From Albula goreensis (lineage: Eukaryota > Chordata > Actinopteri > Albuliformes > Albulidae): a stretch of DNA of 64,000 nucleotides. The position numbers and the translations under genes were made by a program. This document shows, piece by piece, positions 38,301 through 49,829 of this stretch. The notes beneath the pieces were generated by a model. It was given only the letters and a program-made list of their open reading frames with translations, was not told the DNA's origin and ran no database searches. How positions within the stretch are numbered: the stretch's first letter is position 1; every line of letters begins with the position of its first letter. The stretch spans positions 24,856,436 to 24,920,435 of the forward strand of contig CM040762.1 in assembly GCA_022829145.1 (NCBI GenBank), written 5' to 3'.

Positions 38301-40150
38301 TCGCTGCACACCACATTATCACTCTGAGGAATGAAAATATACAAGCGTTCATTTATTATTTAGATTAAAATGTAGCTTGCTTGCTGGGAGATTTTCAATT
38401 GTTTCAGAACAAGTGCTTATGCGATAAAGTAATTCCCACAAAATGTTTCATAATAAAAAGACTTGGATAATGATAGTAAAGCCAACTTTGCAGCATCTGT
38501 GTACATTGCAATACCATGTATCTGCAATGATGTTAATGATTGACAACAATTCCGCAAATAAATCATACATCGCGGACTGGCATTTTATGAATTAATATCA
38601 GATAAACGGAAAAAGTGATTTGAGGAGCGTTTCACAGGAAAATAAAGACAAAGCCTTGATTTTTATCTGCTTATTTTTAAGATATGGCTTTCTGTTTTCA
38701 AGATTCATGGAGTTCTTATCTTACAGCCATGTGCGTTTTGTGGATACGTGGTTTTATTTCAAGACTGCCCAGTTTTCATCGTTTTAATCAATATGCTGTA
38801 CGGACACCAACTACTTTGTACCTAATTAATAACCTTTTAAAGTCATAAAAATACTTATACTCATCGTTGGGCATTATTTGTATCATTAGATAACGTTTTA
38901 TATAGGATACTTAAAATGCTTTATACGGTGAATTATTAAAATATCATTAATCCAAGTATAAGAAGATAAATATGACACAGAGACAATCCAGAAGTATGTA
39001 TGTTTGTTTCCCATGTCCCGCATTTCACTAGCTTCTATTCATTATTCCATCTCCACCCGTTTTTGTCCCTCTGGTACCGCATTTGGATTTCAACTGTGGT
39101 TAGCCAATCAGAATGACTTTAGCAGGACCACGCGATGACTCCACCAATTGCAGTGCAAGATTAGTTCCCGAGTAGCTGTCAATGTCAGGTTGTGCGCTTA
39201 TGGGAGAACGCGTATGTAGCCTAAGTGATGCATCTTCAATTATTGATAATAATGATTGCGTATTTTGACAATGCAACTTGACTATCTGGTTTTACATGAC
39301 GAGTGGAATGTGCGCACGATGCATTTTTATGCGTTATGCTTTTTGTATAGGTCACACAGGGTACACATTTCAAGTGGCTTATTACTCCGATTTCAGGGAC
39401 TAACTTTTCAGGACAGGACACGGAGATTTCAGCAACTGTTGTGAATTATTGCAAAAATGTTCTTACACAACTTTAATAGCAACATTCAATTAACATTGAG
39501 GTGCTTTTTATCCCGGTGCCATAATGCAAAATGAAATGCTTATTAAGGAATACATCCATATGCTTAGTAAGTTAGCAGTAAATTGGCATGCTATAAATAA
39601 GCTTCTCCATGCTTGTAACCTATGCTGAAATTACTAAAGACGGGTCAAACAAGTTTCCTTAGGCTTGCGGTTAGAGTTCAAATTCTTTCTCCATCCAAAT
39701 TCTTAAAGTTTTTTGTTGTAAATAACACAGTGGTTTGCTCTGAAACTAGATTAATGATAGATCTTATGTTAAATTTGTTAAATCACGATTGACTTTATAG
39801 TTTATTTTATTGATTCATTTACTTAAGTATATTTTATCAGTGATACAGTCCCTCAGTTCTTATCAGCATGAATTTAAGCAATAAAAGAATCACAGTTAAA
39901 CACGCACACATAAAGAAACAAAATAAAGAAAGACAACAGACAATTCTCTCCCTTGCTGGCATCGGCCTCGTCTGCACTACTATTTGCGCTGATCAGACAG
40001 GACACACCCATATTCACATCACACACAAGTGTCAGCAGCACATTCTGTAACACAAACACATACTCACACCTGGTTGCCACCATGTCATTGTTACATGTCT
40101 TCAGCTAGCAGAAAATACATAACAGCATTGCTGTTTCTTACCTTAACATA
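38300..40150. other. AT-rich intergenic stretch
   Basis: Between the GCTAG-rich region and the hAT remnant I see only AT-rich sequence and short open frames without family resemblance. Nothing is annotated. Confidence 0.6.
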
Positions 40151-40159
40151 GAAAACAGA

Positions 40160-41060
40160 AGAGCAGCATAGCTCTCCAAAGTCTTGTGATGACGTCAGAT
40201 TAAATGTTCAATAAAACTAGGAAGGAAATTTATTTTTGGCCCATGGTTGACCTCTGCCAGTTTCCAATCCTTCTCATGGCAGAGAAGCTGCACTCACTTG
40301 TGGCTGTCCTAAATAGTTGTGTCAAGTGACACGGTGACAGGTGATGGAGAACATTTTATCACATGCATTTACACCTTCACAAACTGAGAATGGTTTTTGA
40401 GTGACCTTGAACTTCTGTAAAAGAGGATCGATGGGTTTTCCATGACACTTCATTACCAATTCACATGCCTTTGCAACTGAGTTTGCAATCATAGACTCCT
40501 CAGAAAATACAACAGGCATTTCTGCACGGGTTCGATCTTCTCTCTGACCCAGACAGAAAAAGTGATATTGAGGCTTGTTTTCTTGTGTGGGAGATACCCC
40601 ATCTTTAGCTACACATCAGGTTCTGTAACATCAGTGTCTTTGCAGAACTGCTTCACCTGGCCCCAAACATTAGCCCAGTCGTCTTCCTCTATGCATCTAC
40701 AAAAACTCAGTTTGAGTTTTAATGTGACGGAGGATGCATCTACCCATGTGTTGTTTGCGATCCCTTGTGTGCTACAAAAATTACTTTTAGAACATCCTCT
40801 ACTACAATGAGATGAATGAATGAATGGTCCACTCGCCTCTGCAGACCGCCTATTGATCTTTCATTTCACTCAGACAGATTCCGGTGGCTGAGTACTGCGC
40901 TTAGACAATATTCCCACGTTGCCGCTTGCCTATCCATTATGTCACACTGGGCCGTTTGATCTCTTTCAGCATCATTTTCAAAGCTTTCATCATCTGCAAA
41001 AAACTTGTGATGATTACTAAGCTGTGGAAAACGATATTTATCAAACACATATCTGGAAAA
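40160..41060 (-). pseudogene. Decayed hAT-family transposase
   Basis: Read on the - strand, 40330-40200 translates to fragments of the hAT C-terminal dimerisation domain: TATSECSFSAMRRIGNW, then RSTMGQK, a stop, and FLVLLNI. This is the order of the usual ATSERSFSAMRRIK..LRSTM..RLN.L.LLNI block. Further upstream in the same sense are fragments such as FADDESFENDAERDQTAQC (about 40990) and EEDDWANVWGQVKQFCKD (about 40690-40640), separated by stops and frame changes. It is an inactive remnant. The ends and terminal repeats were not located. Confidence 0.65.
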
Positions 41061-41699
41061 GCTTTTGTCATGGTGATTATTGTGATGGTATTCAACAAAT
41101 ATATAGAAAGAAAATGTGTAGCAAGATGCTAATCCAGTGTTAAAAGCCCTGACATTATAGTGGCTCCATCTTATGGCTGGGAAAGTGTCAGCTCTTTTTA
41201 AAGCCCAAGTTACTCCTATCCTGACTTATTCACTTGAGCAATTCAAGATGCATTGTGGGAAACTGAATGTTAGCATGCACAGTTTTGCAGGATTGCACGC
41301 GCCAGACTCTGGCTGCAAAAAAGCTGTTCTTTGGGGAAAACATGCTCCGTATCCAGGTGGTCTTGAAGACAACCCATGCAATTCAGCTACATCACTCATC
41401 TGTTGTAGGAACAATCCTTTCTCCGAATATGCCATGGAAAAATGATGCAGTACATTACAGTTTGAAAATAAGGATAGAGGAAGACGTGGAAGAAGTTGCA
41501 ATACTTGTAGGAATCTCTACACAAAAATGGCACAGAAAACATGTAATGGTAGAATTCTCAATATTTTCTTTTTTGCTTTTTTCTTTTCTGTTTCTTCTAC
41601 TTCTCTGTGTGGTTGTTTTTCAGTTTTCTCCCACAGTCCAAAGTCTGGTAAGGCGGATTATACTTGCCAAATTGTGGGTGAGTAAGAGTTTGCTTGTCT

Positions 41700-41790
41700 G
41701 ATCCTGTGATGGCCTGGTGACCTGTCTGGGGTGTCCCTGCTCTTTGCTCAATGCATGCTGGGATAGGTTAAAATAATGGATGGATGACCT
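41700..41790 (+). repeat. Retroposon-type 3' repeat fragment
   Basis: GATGGCCTGGTGACCTGTC, GGGGTGTCCCTGCTCTTTGC and ATGCTGGGATAGG, ending in AATGGATGGATG. This matches in order the abundant fish repeat tail with a GACCTGTCCAGGGTGT core and a GATGG-type microsatellite end. Confidence 0.6.
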
Positions 41791-42589
41791 CATCTTCTCT
41801 CATTGACAACAGCAGAGCAAAGCTAACAACTCAGGGCCTGGTTAGGTTTTGGAACTGTGTATTGAATGACATAAAATAGCATACATGGATAGACATGGTC
41901 AAGCCTGGGGGTCTCAACAGCTCTTGAACAGGCAGGAAGCTATAAGCAAACTGGGGTCATTACATGGATACCCTCAGGCAATGGCAGATTTCACCAAATT
42001 CCTGCGACTTCAGTCACTATGGTTAATATATACTCAGCCCAGGCCAGTATTTGCTTGAAATTGATAGCCAAGAAGCTAGCCATGTATATTGTGATACCAA
42101 GCATGTGCCTCTCTGTGCCTGTCTTTCCACTTTCACCTATCCTGATCCACATCCCCTGTCAGGACCACGGACAGCCACCGGCAGCCCTAGGGAGGGCAGA
42201 TTGTGGTGCCCCAAAGGAGTAGCCAATTAATCAATTATTGGGAACAGGCTTTCATCAATTATCACCCCACAGTGGAAAGGAATTAAGCCAAATGCATCAG
42301 GGAATAATAAACCAGCCATTCTCAGGACTGGGGGCAAAAAGGTAGGAGATGAGTTTTGCCTCCTCCACTTGCCTCCTCCTCTTCTCCAAAGGAAGCATAC
42401 ATCGATGTATCCTACCGCGGAAGTCTTTTCACATTTTTGGGTGACATCATCGTGCTCATGATCAGTCAGATTAAAAGACCATCCCACAGACCATTTTGAT
42501 CGGTTTAGGCATCTGTGAAATCTGTCGAAGTTACACGTTACTAGCCGAGATCGACTTTCATGAAGGGCCAATCCAATTAGCTGTTCTAC

Positions 42590-42735
42590 TTTTCATTTAA
42601 TCTCCTGCGTTTCCTCCTCTCCTCCACTCGTTTCTTCCCCTCCTTTCCTCCACATACTTCTGTGCTACGAGATGAGGGGAGGAAATGAGTGGAGGAATTG
42701 AGGAGATGAAAAAAAGTATTGGAACGCACCCTCTA
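42590..42735. mobile_element. Foldback element 1
   Basis: The left arm (TCCTCCACTCGTTTC then CCCCTC, about 42620-42645) is complementary to the right arm (GAGGGGAGGAAATGAGTGGA, about 42672-42692), with flanking TTTAATCTCCT and AGGAGATGAAA also paired. The right end reads AGTATTGGAACGCACC. The element at 44836 has the same foldback layout and the same GCATTGGAACACACC end. It is non-coding and MITE-like. Confidence 0.5.
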
Positions 42736-44835
42736 ATTGAATGGCTCTGTTCTTGGAGCCCCAACAGAAACTAAGCCAGAATCTAAACTCAAGTCTTCTT
42801 TGTGAGTGCTGATGGTTCCCTTTCGGCACACAATGCTCCCTCACCTGAACTCAGCCTCCCTGGAACGTTTCCTGATTTTGTGTTTTACACAGTGGCAGTT
42901 ACCAGCTACGCACTAAACACACTTATCGACTCGAGCAAGACTTTGTGGTTTGCCTAGTCTTTTCTGTGCCTCCACTGTCACAGCTATCACGACGTCATAA
43001 TGTGTGAAGCTAAATAGCTAAAAATGAATATTTAATAATAACCAGATAAGCTAAGCTAAGGCTGTTAACTTTGCAACATGACATCATTTTTATACAGTAA
43101 TATTCTGAGCACTTTTATAATTCTTTTAGTTTAATGTAAATTGTTTTTCTTTAAGCCTTGGTATTTGGTATATGCCCAACACAGTGTAACAATATATCCT
43201 CCCTGTTTTTTTTTTTTTAGCATCAATGGGTTAAGTATCCTTACAGTCCATCAACTTCAGTCAATACCTCAACAGGGAAAAAAACATTGTTCTAACTAAA
43301 TAATGCTGTAAGTGTATCAGAATTTTGGAGACACATTAAAGGCTAAGGCTTGGATTCAATCAACTTTTCTCCTTAACTTTTAATGAAAGTGTTCACTTTT
43401 ATCTTCCCCAACACAAGATCAGTAATCATAAATTTATCACAGCTACATTACTGGAATTACTCATGCAGTTAATGTCAATCATTTCCAGATCATGCCTTTT
43501 ATTTTGATAACGTTTTATTTGTTTTGCTACTGTTGTATAACTGTTGTATGGCTGGCAGTCAAGAAGCAGACAGTAAAAATCAAAGACCGCAATATAAATA
43601 ATGGGAATTTTTCAATTAAATCTCCTCAGAATATCAGAGGAAAAACATGATGAATGCATATAGCTTATCTACACTGTTTTAAAGGCTTTGGGTGAAGTTA
43701 GGGATGACTTGCTCCTTTTACACACCCTGAAGAATGGCACCTGACAATTTGACATTGGTTCCAACCTGTTCAAATGCCAGTGGAAACATTACCTGGATGG
43801 GTTTACAGTGGTGGCCACAAAAGCGACGACTGTGACAAGGGACAGCCAGCCCACTGCAGTGATATGTTTAGATAGCAGCACAAAGGCCGAACTCTTTCAG
43901 GCCACAGGGAATGAGAGACAATAGCTGGCTGAAACACCGAACGACGGAAAGCGAAAGCAGTGTAGTCTGCATGGGAGGGAAACGTTATTGAATATTCCAG
44001 ACAGTAACATCAGTAATGCTACTTTCACATGGGTAGCTGTAGATGACAAACCACATGTCGTCATGTACAGTGAGAGTATGATGGAAAGTACAGTTTCGCC
44101 TGGCAGGTGAAAAATTCCACAGAGAATACCTTTCACAGTAAGCAAGAGGCAGTGTTACCATGAAGGCCGCTGAGGCTGAGAGCCTATGGGTGAGGGAGCA
44201 ACTTATGCAGACGCAGACTCTTCTGTAATTTCTGCATATGTCCAGCAGATGTCACTATGCACTCTGTTTCAGAAGCTTTGGGTAAATTTTGGGTAATTTA
44301 AAGTATAAGGAAAAGCTGCATTTGCTTGAGGACCGGTTCCTGTGAAAGGTACTTCCTGATTTCACCCTATAGGTCGAAAAGGCTGGATTGTGATTGGACA
44401 GGAAAGGCTTGGACAGGATGGTCGCTCCCACTGGCCCTAAAAACATTCAACAAATGCTACAAAAAGACTGGACATGCAACTAGAATGCATAAAAGCTCAA
44501 TATGAAAAATTCCAAAAATAGCTTTTAATAGCTAAAAATAAAAAAGGTACTTTTTACAAGATATGAAAATTTCTTTGTCTAAATTGTGCAAAAATTGAGA
44601 AAATCAGATACATCAATGGTATAGTATTACCCACTGCAGGTTATAAGGTGAGATTTTATTATTATTTTTCAAAACATTTTTCTGTGAAGAAAGCATTAGC
44701 ATTTTACATCAGTGTGATAAAAGTGAAGTGAAATAGCATGACCGTCCATGTAGCTGGTGCAAAGACGCTGAACATTAGCATTTTATGGTGCTTCTCCCAT
44801 CCTTTTCACCCATTTCTGTATGAGGATACAGAGGA

Positions 44836-44975
44836 TGCTTTCCAATACTCCTGTACTCTTCAATCATCTTATCTCCTCCCTCTCTTCAATATTCGGACAT
44901 AGGAGGGAGGGAGGAAATAAGGTGGGTGTTTAAGGGAGTAGGCCACATTTTTTGAGCATTGGAACACACCTAAAA
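44836..44975. mobile_element. Foldback element 2
   Basis: The left arm, starting TCCAATACTCCTGTACTC and running through CTTATCTCCTCCCTC, pairs with a right arm GAGGGAGGAAATAAGG...GGGAGTA...GCATTGGA. The end GCATTGGAACACACC corresponds to that of the element at 42590. It looks like a second copy of the same foldback family. Confidence 0.5.
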
Positions 44976-45029
44976 AGTTTATCAACAACTTCATATGCCA
45001 GCCAAGTGATGAGCAATGCATGCAATTAG

Positions 45030-45215
45030 TGGGGTGAGGTTTCATTGAACCAAAAATGGGAGGAGCTGTCATACAGTATCAGTGTCTCAAGGATCTGAAC
45101 CAATGGCTGCATTAGCTGTGAAGAGAAAACATTTTTGATTGGTTCACAAATATCAGTGATTGACAAGTGAGAGTAACTCCACCTTACAAAGAGCTCCGCT
45201 TCATTCATCATTACA
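45030..45215. mobile_element. Dispersed non-autonomous element, copy 2
   Basis: GAGGTTTCATTGAACCAAAA, ATGGGAGGAGCTGTCATAC, GAACCAATGGCTGC, TTTTTGATTGGTTCAC, ATCAGTGATTGAC and AGTAACTCCACCTTA follow the same order as 22258-22460 and 55585-55770. No open frame is shared. Confidence 0.6.
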
Positions 45216-47173
45216 CGCAATGCTCCAAAAGAGCGGTGCTACCATAGAAACAGTTTTATGCAAAGCAGGGAATTCTATGAATAATTTAAGTGGAGATGAT
45301 GGCAGCTTCTGTTGAAGAAGCAATATTGTAAACAGAAGCAGCAAGTTGGAATGGAACCAGTTATTGACAGATGGGCAATATGCAATCTTCTGTCCTGCAC
45401 TTTAGCCTGCTTCTGTTCGCTATCTCAGAAAAAGGAATATGTCCTTCTGCTTGCCCTTGTTTCATGTTGGTCTGCCCGCTTGCTGTTTATCTCTCCATGT
45501 ATGTGAAAATATTTTTGTTATGTTTATTCCCCGATTGACATGGGAAGTATCACAGTGCTGGGACAGTTGAGTCTGATCTATATCATCACATGTCATCACT
45601 GGGTCCATTCCATTTGAACGCTGGCGTTTGCCAGGAGGAGTCTCTGCACCCCATTTAAAAGATGTCTCTGCAGGCCGACTTCCCAGAATCCCAGTCTAAA
45701 TGGCGAAAGTGACGGGCACATCTACGCCCGCCTCCACCTAATGACTGAGGTTGACGCAAACAGAATACAAAAACCAATCAAGTTTTAGCCCCAAAAAGCA
45801 AATTAGAATACATAGGTAATGCCATCACAATTGATTCAGTGAATATAATAAATTATACTTAGAAAGCATGCCAGCATGTGATTGCTGATATTGTTTCTCC
45901 TCGGCATCAATATCCCATATTTTAAATACACAGAAATGTATTTAATGCACTCTGGCAGTTCGGACTTGGCTAATATCACTAGTATCTTCTTAACAAATAA
46001 AATTGCATAATTATGGCGGCTGTAGGAAGTTTCACGAAATGCGCCAAATGATTTGAAACAAAAATGTATAATCACTGCCCCCTGGTGGAGATTAAAGTTA
46101 CTGATTAATGAGATGGGACATTTTGTGAATGAAAACCGTACTGTTTCAAAGGTGGGAATAAAAAACATTAATCAATCCATACCAAAACACTATTGCCGCA
46201 AGTTCAATGTAAGTGACATACAATCACTTACATTACATATATTCAATTTACATCATAAATGTGACTGTATTATCATGAAGATAGTTTTGAATATAAAACA
46301 TATATTTCCATAACCAATATATAATTATGCCAGGCACAAAAATTATTTCAATTCATTTTAATTAACCTTGAAGTCCGTTTCTCAGGAAAAGGAAGCCCTA
46401 CACATGTGATTCTGCAAACTTACATGACAACTAGCCCTCTCTTCTTTCCATTCTGCAGATTAATGACTAATTATATATATATGAAGTCAGAAAATACTCA
46501 AATTTACAGGTGTCCAGCCTCCCAGGAGAGGGCACTAGAGAGTGATGAAACTGATGAGTGGAATAGAATGAACTCCTACCCTTTCTCAGCAAGGGCAAGG
46601 CAATGTTAGCTCTCCAATGTGGACTTTGGCAAACAAATTGTCAGTGAAAAGCATTTTGGATTGAAGATGCATGTTCAAAGAAATTTACATTGAGTGCAAC
46701 TATGCTTTAACTGGTGCTTGTGGGCATTTTTTATTTTATAGAACTAACATGTGACATGAAAATGATGTGAAAGGGAAAATGGTTCTCATTAAACTATCCC
46801 CCAAACTCCGCTTTGCCATTGGCGTCATTTACGCTGGGGACATGTCCCCATCACTTTTGTTGTGGCCCATTTCGTCCTCACCACTTTTTGAAAGCCTTTA
46901 GTTAGTTGAACCCGTCGTTGTCCCCAGCCCTTTTCAGAACAAATGGACCCTTAGCCCTTTATTTTTGACGTTTATTAATGTCCTGATGGATCTACTGTCC
47001 CTCAATCATGCTAACTAAATCTGATCACTCTGTTTGGGGTTAACATTGGTGGTGAATCTATGCGCTAGATTAAGTTTAGCTTGAAATTGCTTAACTGAAA
47101 GCCAGCCTTATTGCTATTATTTATTAAAAATAATAAAGGGTAATCATGATACAATATTGCAAAATAGTGCAGT

Positions 47174-47769
47174 TTATTTAATGTCCTGTTTTACATGGTG
47201 GCTTTTTGAGGTCACTTGTTTGGTTTTGTCCTTCTCTAAATAGTACCCTTCCTCACCATACTGCCATTTTCTTCTCACAGTTCTCCAGTTCTCTGTTTCT
47301 TTATCTACAGCTTCGTCAGACTCTCTCCTCAGCTCATCAGCCCGTTTTTTTCTTTCTCGGCCCTCAATGCCTCCTTCCTTTCTTTCATCTCTCTCTCCAT
47401 CTCCTCTCTCTTGAGTCCACTCAACAGACACTCTCTCTCTGCCCTCATCACCTCTTTGTGTTCACTCCTTTTCTCCTCCATCTCCTCCCTCTCTCTCTTC
47501 ATCTGTCTCTTCATCGCCTCCTCCTCCTCTGCCCATTGCTGTTTTTGCAGATCCCATGCTTCAAGCAGGGTCTTTCTGTCATCCATTACCTCCTGTCTCT
47601 CTTTCCTTCTTTGTCTTTCCGTCATTTTATCCTCCTTACTCCATAGCCTCCTCTGTATTTCCCATAATTCTGCCAGTTCATTCCTCTTCTTCTCCATCTG
47701 TTTTCTTTTTATGTAAAGCAGTCTCTCCACTCTTCCTATCTCCTCCTCTAGCTGCCCATACTCAGTCAT
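47174..47769 (-). CDS. Coiled-coil ORF interrupted by a -1 frame break
   Basis: From an ATG at 47769 the - strand encodes 146 residues (stop at 47329). They are rich in E, K and R with regularly spaced L and W. Two near-repeats of about 33 residues are visible (ELWEIQRRLW... and EAWDLQKQQW...), typical of a long coiled coil. Near its end lies A AAA AAC (47350-47344). In the -1 frame from there the reading continues as charged coiled-coil sequence (RADELRRESDEAVDKE, then WRTVRRKWQYGEEGYY) to a stop at 47174, giving about 198 residues in total. Upstream the frame stays open to about 47840, so a preceding exon may exist. The family is unknown; the style resembles the coiled-coil tails of some fish multigene families such as GIMAP-like proteins. 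It could be a real exon with an indel, a pseudogene, or chance in a purine-rich tract. Confidence 0.4.
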
Positions 47770-48082
47770 GCTTTGTTCATTATTGCTTGTCTTTTCAACT
47801 TCCGCACTCTTAAAATAAAGATGCGGAACTTAGGACAGGAAATCTTAGCTTCTTAACATTTCTTTGAAAATGTTTTATTTGCTCAGGATAGAAAATATAT
47901 TTACTAAGTATACTGTAATGATGAAATAGCACTTAAATCGCAGCTTACGGTAGTATGTGTATTTTTTACTTACCCAGAAAAAGAAAATTTTTCGAATGAG
48001 ATTCATTGATGTCCACTCCTGTCACATCTACGGGAAGATATCAGTTGTCAAATCTATTTGTTCCTGGTATAGGACTAAATTC

Positions 48083-48120
48083 AGTGTGATGTCATACTAT
48101 CACTTCTATGACATCACACT
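48083..48120. repeat. Perfect 14-bp inverted repeat with TGATGTCA cores
   Basis: Arms AGTGTGATGTCATA (48083-48096) and TATGACATCACACT (48107-48120) are exactly complementary around a 10-nt loop. Each arm contains TGATGTCA/TGACATCA, close to a CREB/AP-1-like half-site pair. Function is unknown. Confidence 0.7.
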
Positions 48121-48967
48121 AATATCATTGGAAAAACGTTACATTTTGTCCTATTATCCTGTTCAAGATTTTGGTTGAATTCACTATTTCTGGTTTTAAT
48201 TAATCCTAATAAAACAGATTTAAAAGTCAAGCATAATATTACACTTAAATTCTAAATTCCTGTCCTTTTTTATTTTATTGGTTAATAATTTGTTATCAGT
48301 CTCTGCAGTTATTTTTCTTGTCAAAATATACAGTTTAAGGTTTGCATGCCCTAAGTCTTAAGTTTCAAGAGAAGCATATATTCCCAGTTCAGTGCATTTC
48401 AGTACTCAGCAGTAGGGTCCAAAAGTCTAAAGTGGTTGAAATTGGAAAGATTTTAGCACTTGTCACCAGCAGGGGTCGCCAAGTAACCCAGATCTCCAAA
48501 GTTATACAGCCCAACTTGAACTGTTTGCACTTTTCCCTATATTATTATTTTATCTATTGTTGCCCAGTGTTCTTAGCATTTTCCATATTAAAAAGGAATA
48601 TATCATATTTTATCATAGTATGTGGTAAAAATGGGTCTTTTGAGTGAATAATTTTTCTTTTTGTAGAATTAAAAATGCAGGTTTTCTTGCTTTCTTTTGT
48701 GTAGGTTTTTTAATTAGGATTTTTAATGTGGTTTCTTTGCAGATACTAGTGTAGTCAGCATGACTTATAAAGTTTTTTGTGGGGTGTTTTCTTGCTAACT
48801 GAGATTACCAAGTGACACATAAAATTTGAGAACATTTGAAAGTCTTCATTAGATGCACATGCAAATTGGAATGTAAACATCTAGATTAACAAAAATGAAC
48901 AAACCTTTCATTTGTGACGATGATTGACAAAGATGATACCATTGTATGTCAATCATTGGCCTCTATG

Positions 48968-49170
48968 GAAATTTGGTGTAATGGTGAGGGAGCTGGTCTT
49001 ATAACTCAGAGGTTGCAGGTTTGAATCCCAACTCATTTTCTGTTGCATCTTCAAGCATGGTACTTCACCTGATTGCTACAGTAAAACACACAGCTGCATC
49101 ATTGGTTAGTGTGTAAAAATGTATAGACTGTGTGACTTGCACAGGATAAAAGCATACACTAAATGTTAGC
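48968..49170 (+). repeat. tRNA-derived SINE (second family)
   Basis: GGTGTAATGGTGAGGGAGCTGG (A-box-like), GGTTGCAGGTTTGAATCCC (good B-box), a body with TACTTCACCTGATTGCTACAG, and a tail GGATAAAAGCATACACTAAATG. This head-body-tail order is that of common fish tRNA-derived SINEs. It differs from the family at 190 and 63000. Confidence 0.75.
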
Positions 49171-49351
49171 AGTCCTAAGAGCTAACAATCTGTGACCAAA
49201 TGCACATGGTGGTTTTATATATCATATTTGCATATCCTGTCTTTATACCACCAGTCTAACCACCTTTTTTCCTTAGTTTCAAACCAGTGGTACAATTAGA
49301 GAGAACTGCAATTACAATTGAGGACATGGTAGACCTTAACCTACTTTGAAC

Positions 49352-49829
49352 GTTTTGAGAAACACAAAGTCTGCACACCTTAAAACCACACAAAAAATTC
49401 TGGTTCCTGAGAACCTTCAGATCTGCACCATGTCTGTCTGTTTTTCACACATTCGCACATTTTGTAACTGTCATGTGATACGCTCTGGTGACTGCTGTGC
49501 TCCTCTCCTCCTTGTAGAGAACACTGCAGCTGAAGGCGTGTAGCTAACTCACCCTTCAGCCAGTAAAGGCAGTGAAAGTAAGTGCAGATGGAGTCATAAT
49601 TCTCTTATGACCAAAGTCAAACCTGAGTTCTCTTTGTCTGAAATGTGAGATCTGTTTTTGTGTCAAATCTGTGTGGACAAACAAAATCTCGGCCTTAATG
49701 TGTTTATAAATATGTTAGGTCAGACATGTTTCCATCAACTCAAATATGCAAAATTACATCAATTTTATCATTTGAGGACACTGAAAAAATTCTGTATGTA
49801 TTTGTATCATCAAGTTTGGAAAAAAGTGG
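49352..49829 (+). repeat. Tandem duplication, copy 1, left part
   Basis: Begins GTTTTGAGAAACACAAAGTC and matches 51556-51995 almost base for base in long blocks (for example CTTCAGATCTGCACCATG and GGAGTCATAATTCTCTTATG). It stops at AGTGG at 49829, where the LINE-like insertion starts. The family is not recognised. Confidence 0.8.

Larger units (their letters stand above)
41791..47173. other. Transposon-rich intergenic region
   Basis: Apart from the foldback elements and dispersed copy already listed, I see no supported gene. A 114-codon minus-strand open frame at 42227-42571 has no recognisable domain, and I do not call it. Sequence around 46800-46950 (GGGGACATGTCCCC, CCTCACCACTTTTTG) resembles repeat debris. 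Confidence 0.5.

Noticed and set aside
37992..38334. Open frames on both strands in the paqr4 upstream CpG-richer segment
   Set aside because: Overlapping frames on opposite strands without family resemblance. It is more likely promoter or untranslated sequence.
42227..42571. 114-codon minus-strand open frame
   Set aside because: No recognisable domain, no splice context, and it lies in transposon-rich DNA. It may be chance.
47206..47813. Plus-strand Ser/Leu/Phe-rich open frames
   Set aside because: Antisense shadow of the charged coiled-coil frame on the - strand.
48968..49170. tRNA gene with a good B box (GGTTTGAATCCC)
   Set aside because: It carries a SINE body and tail, and the acceptor stem does not pair.
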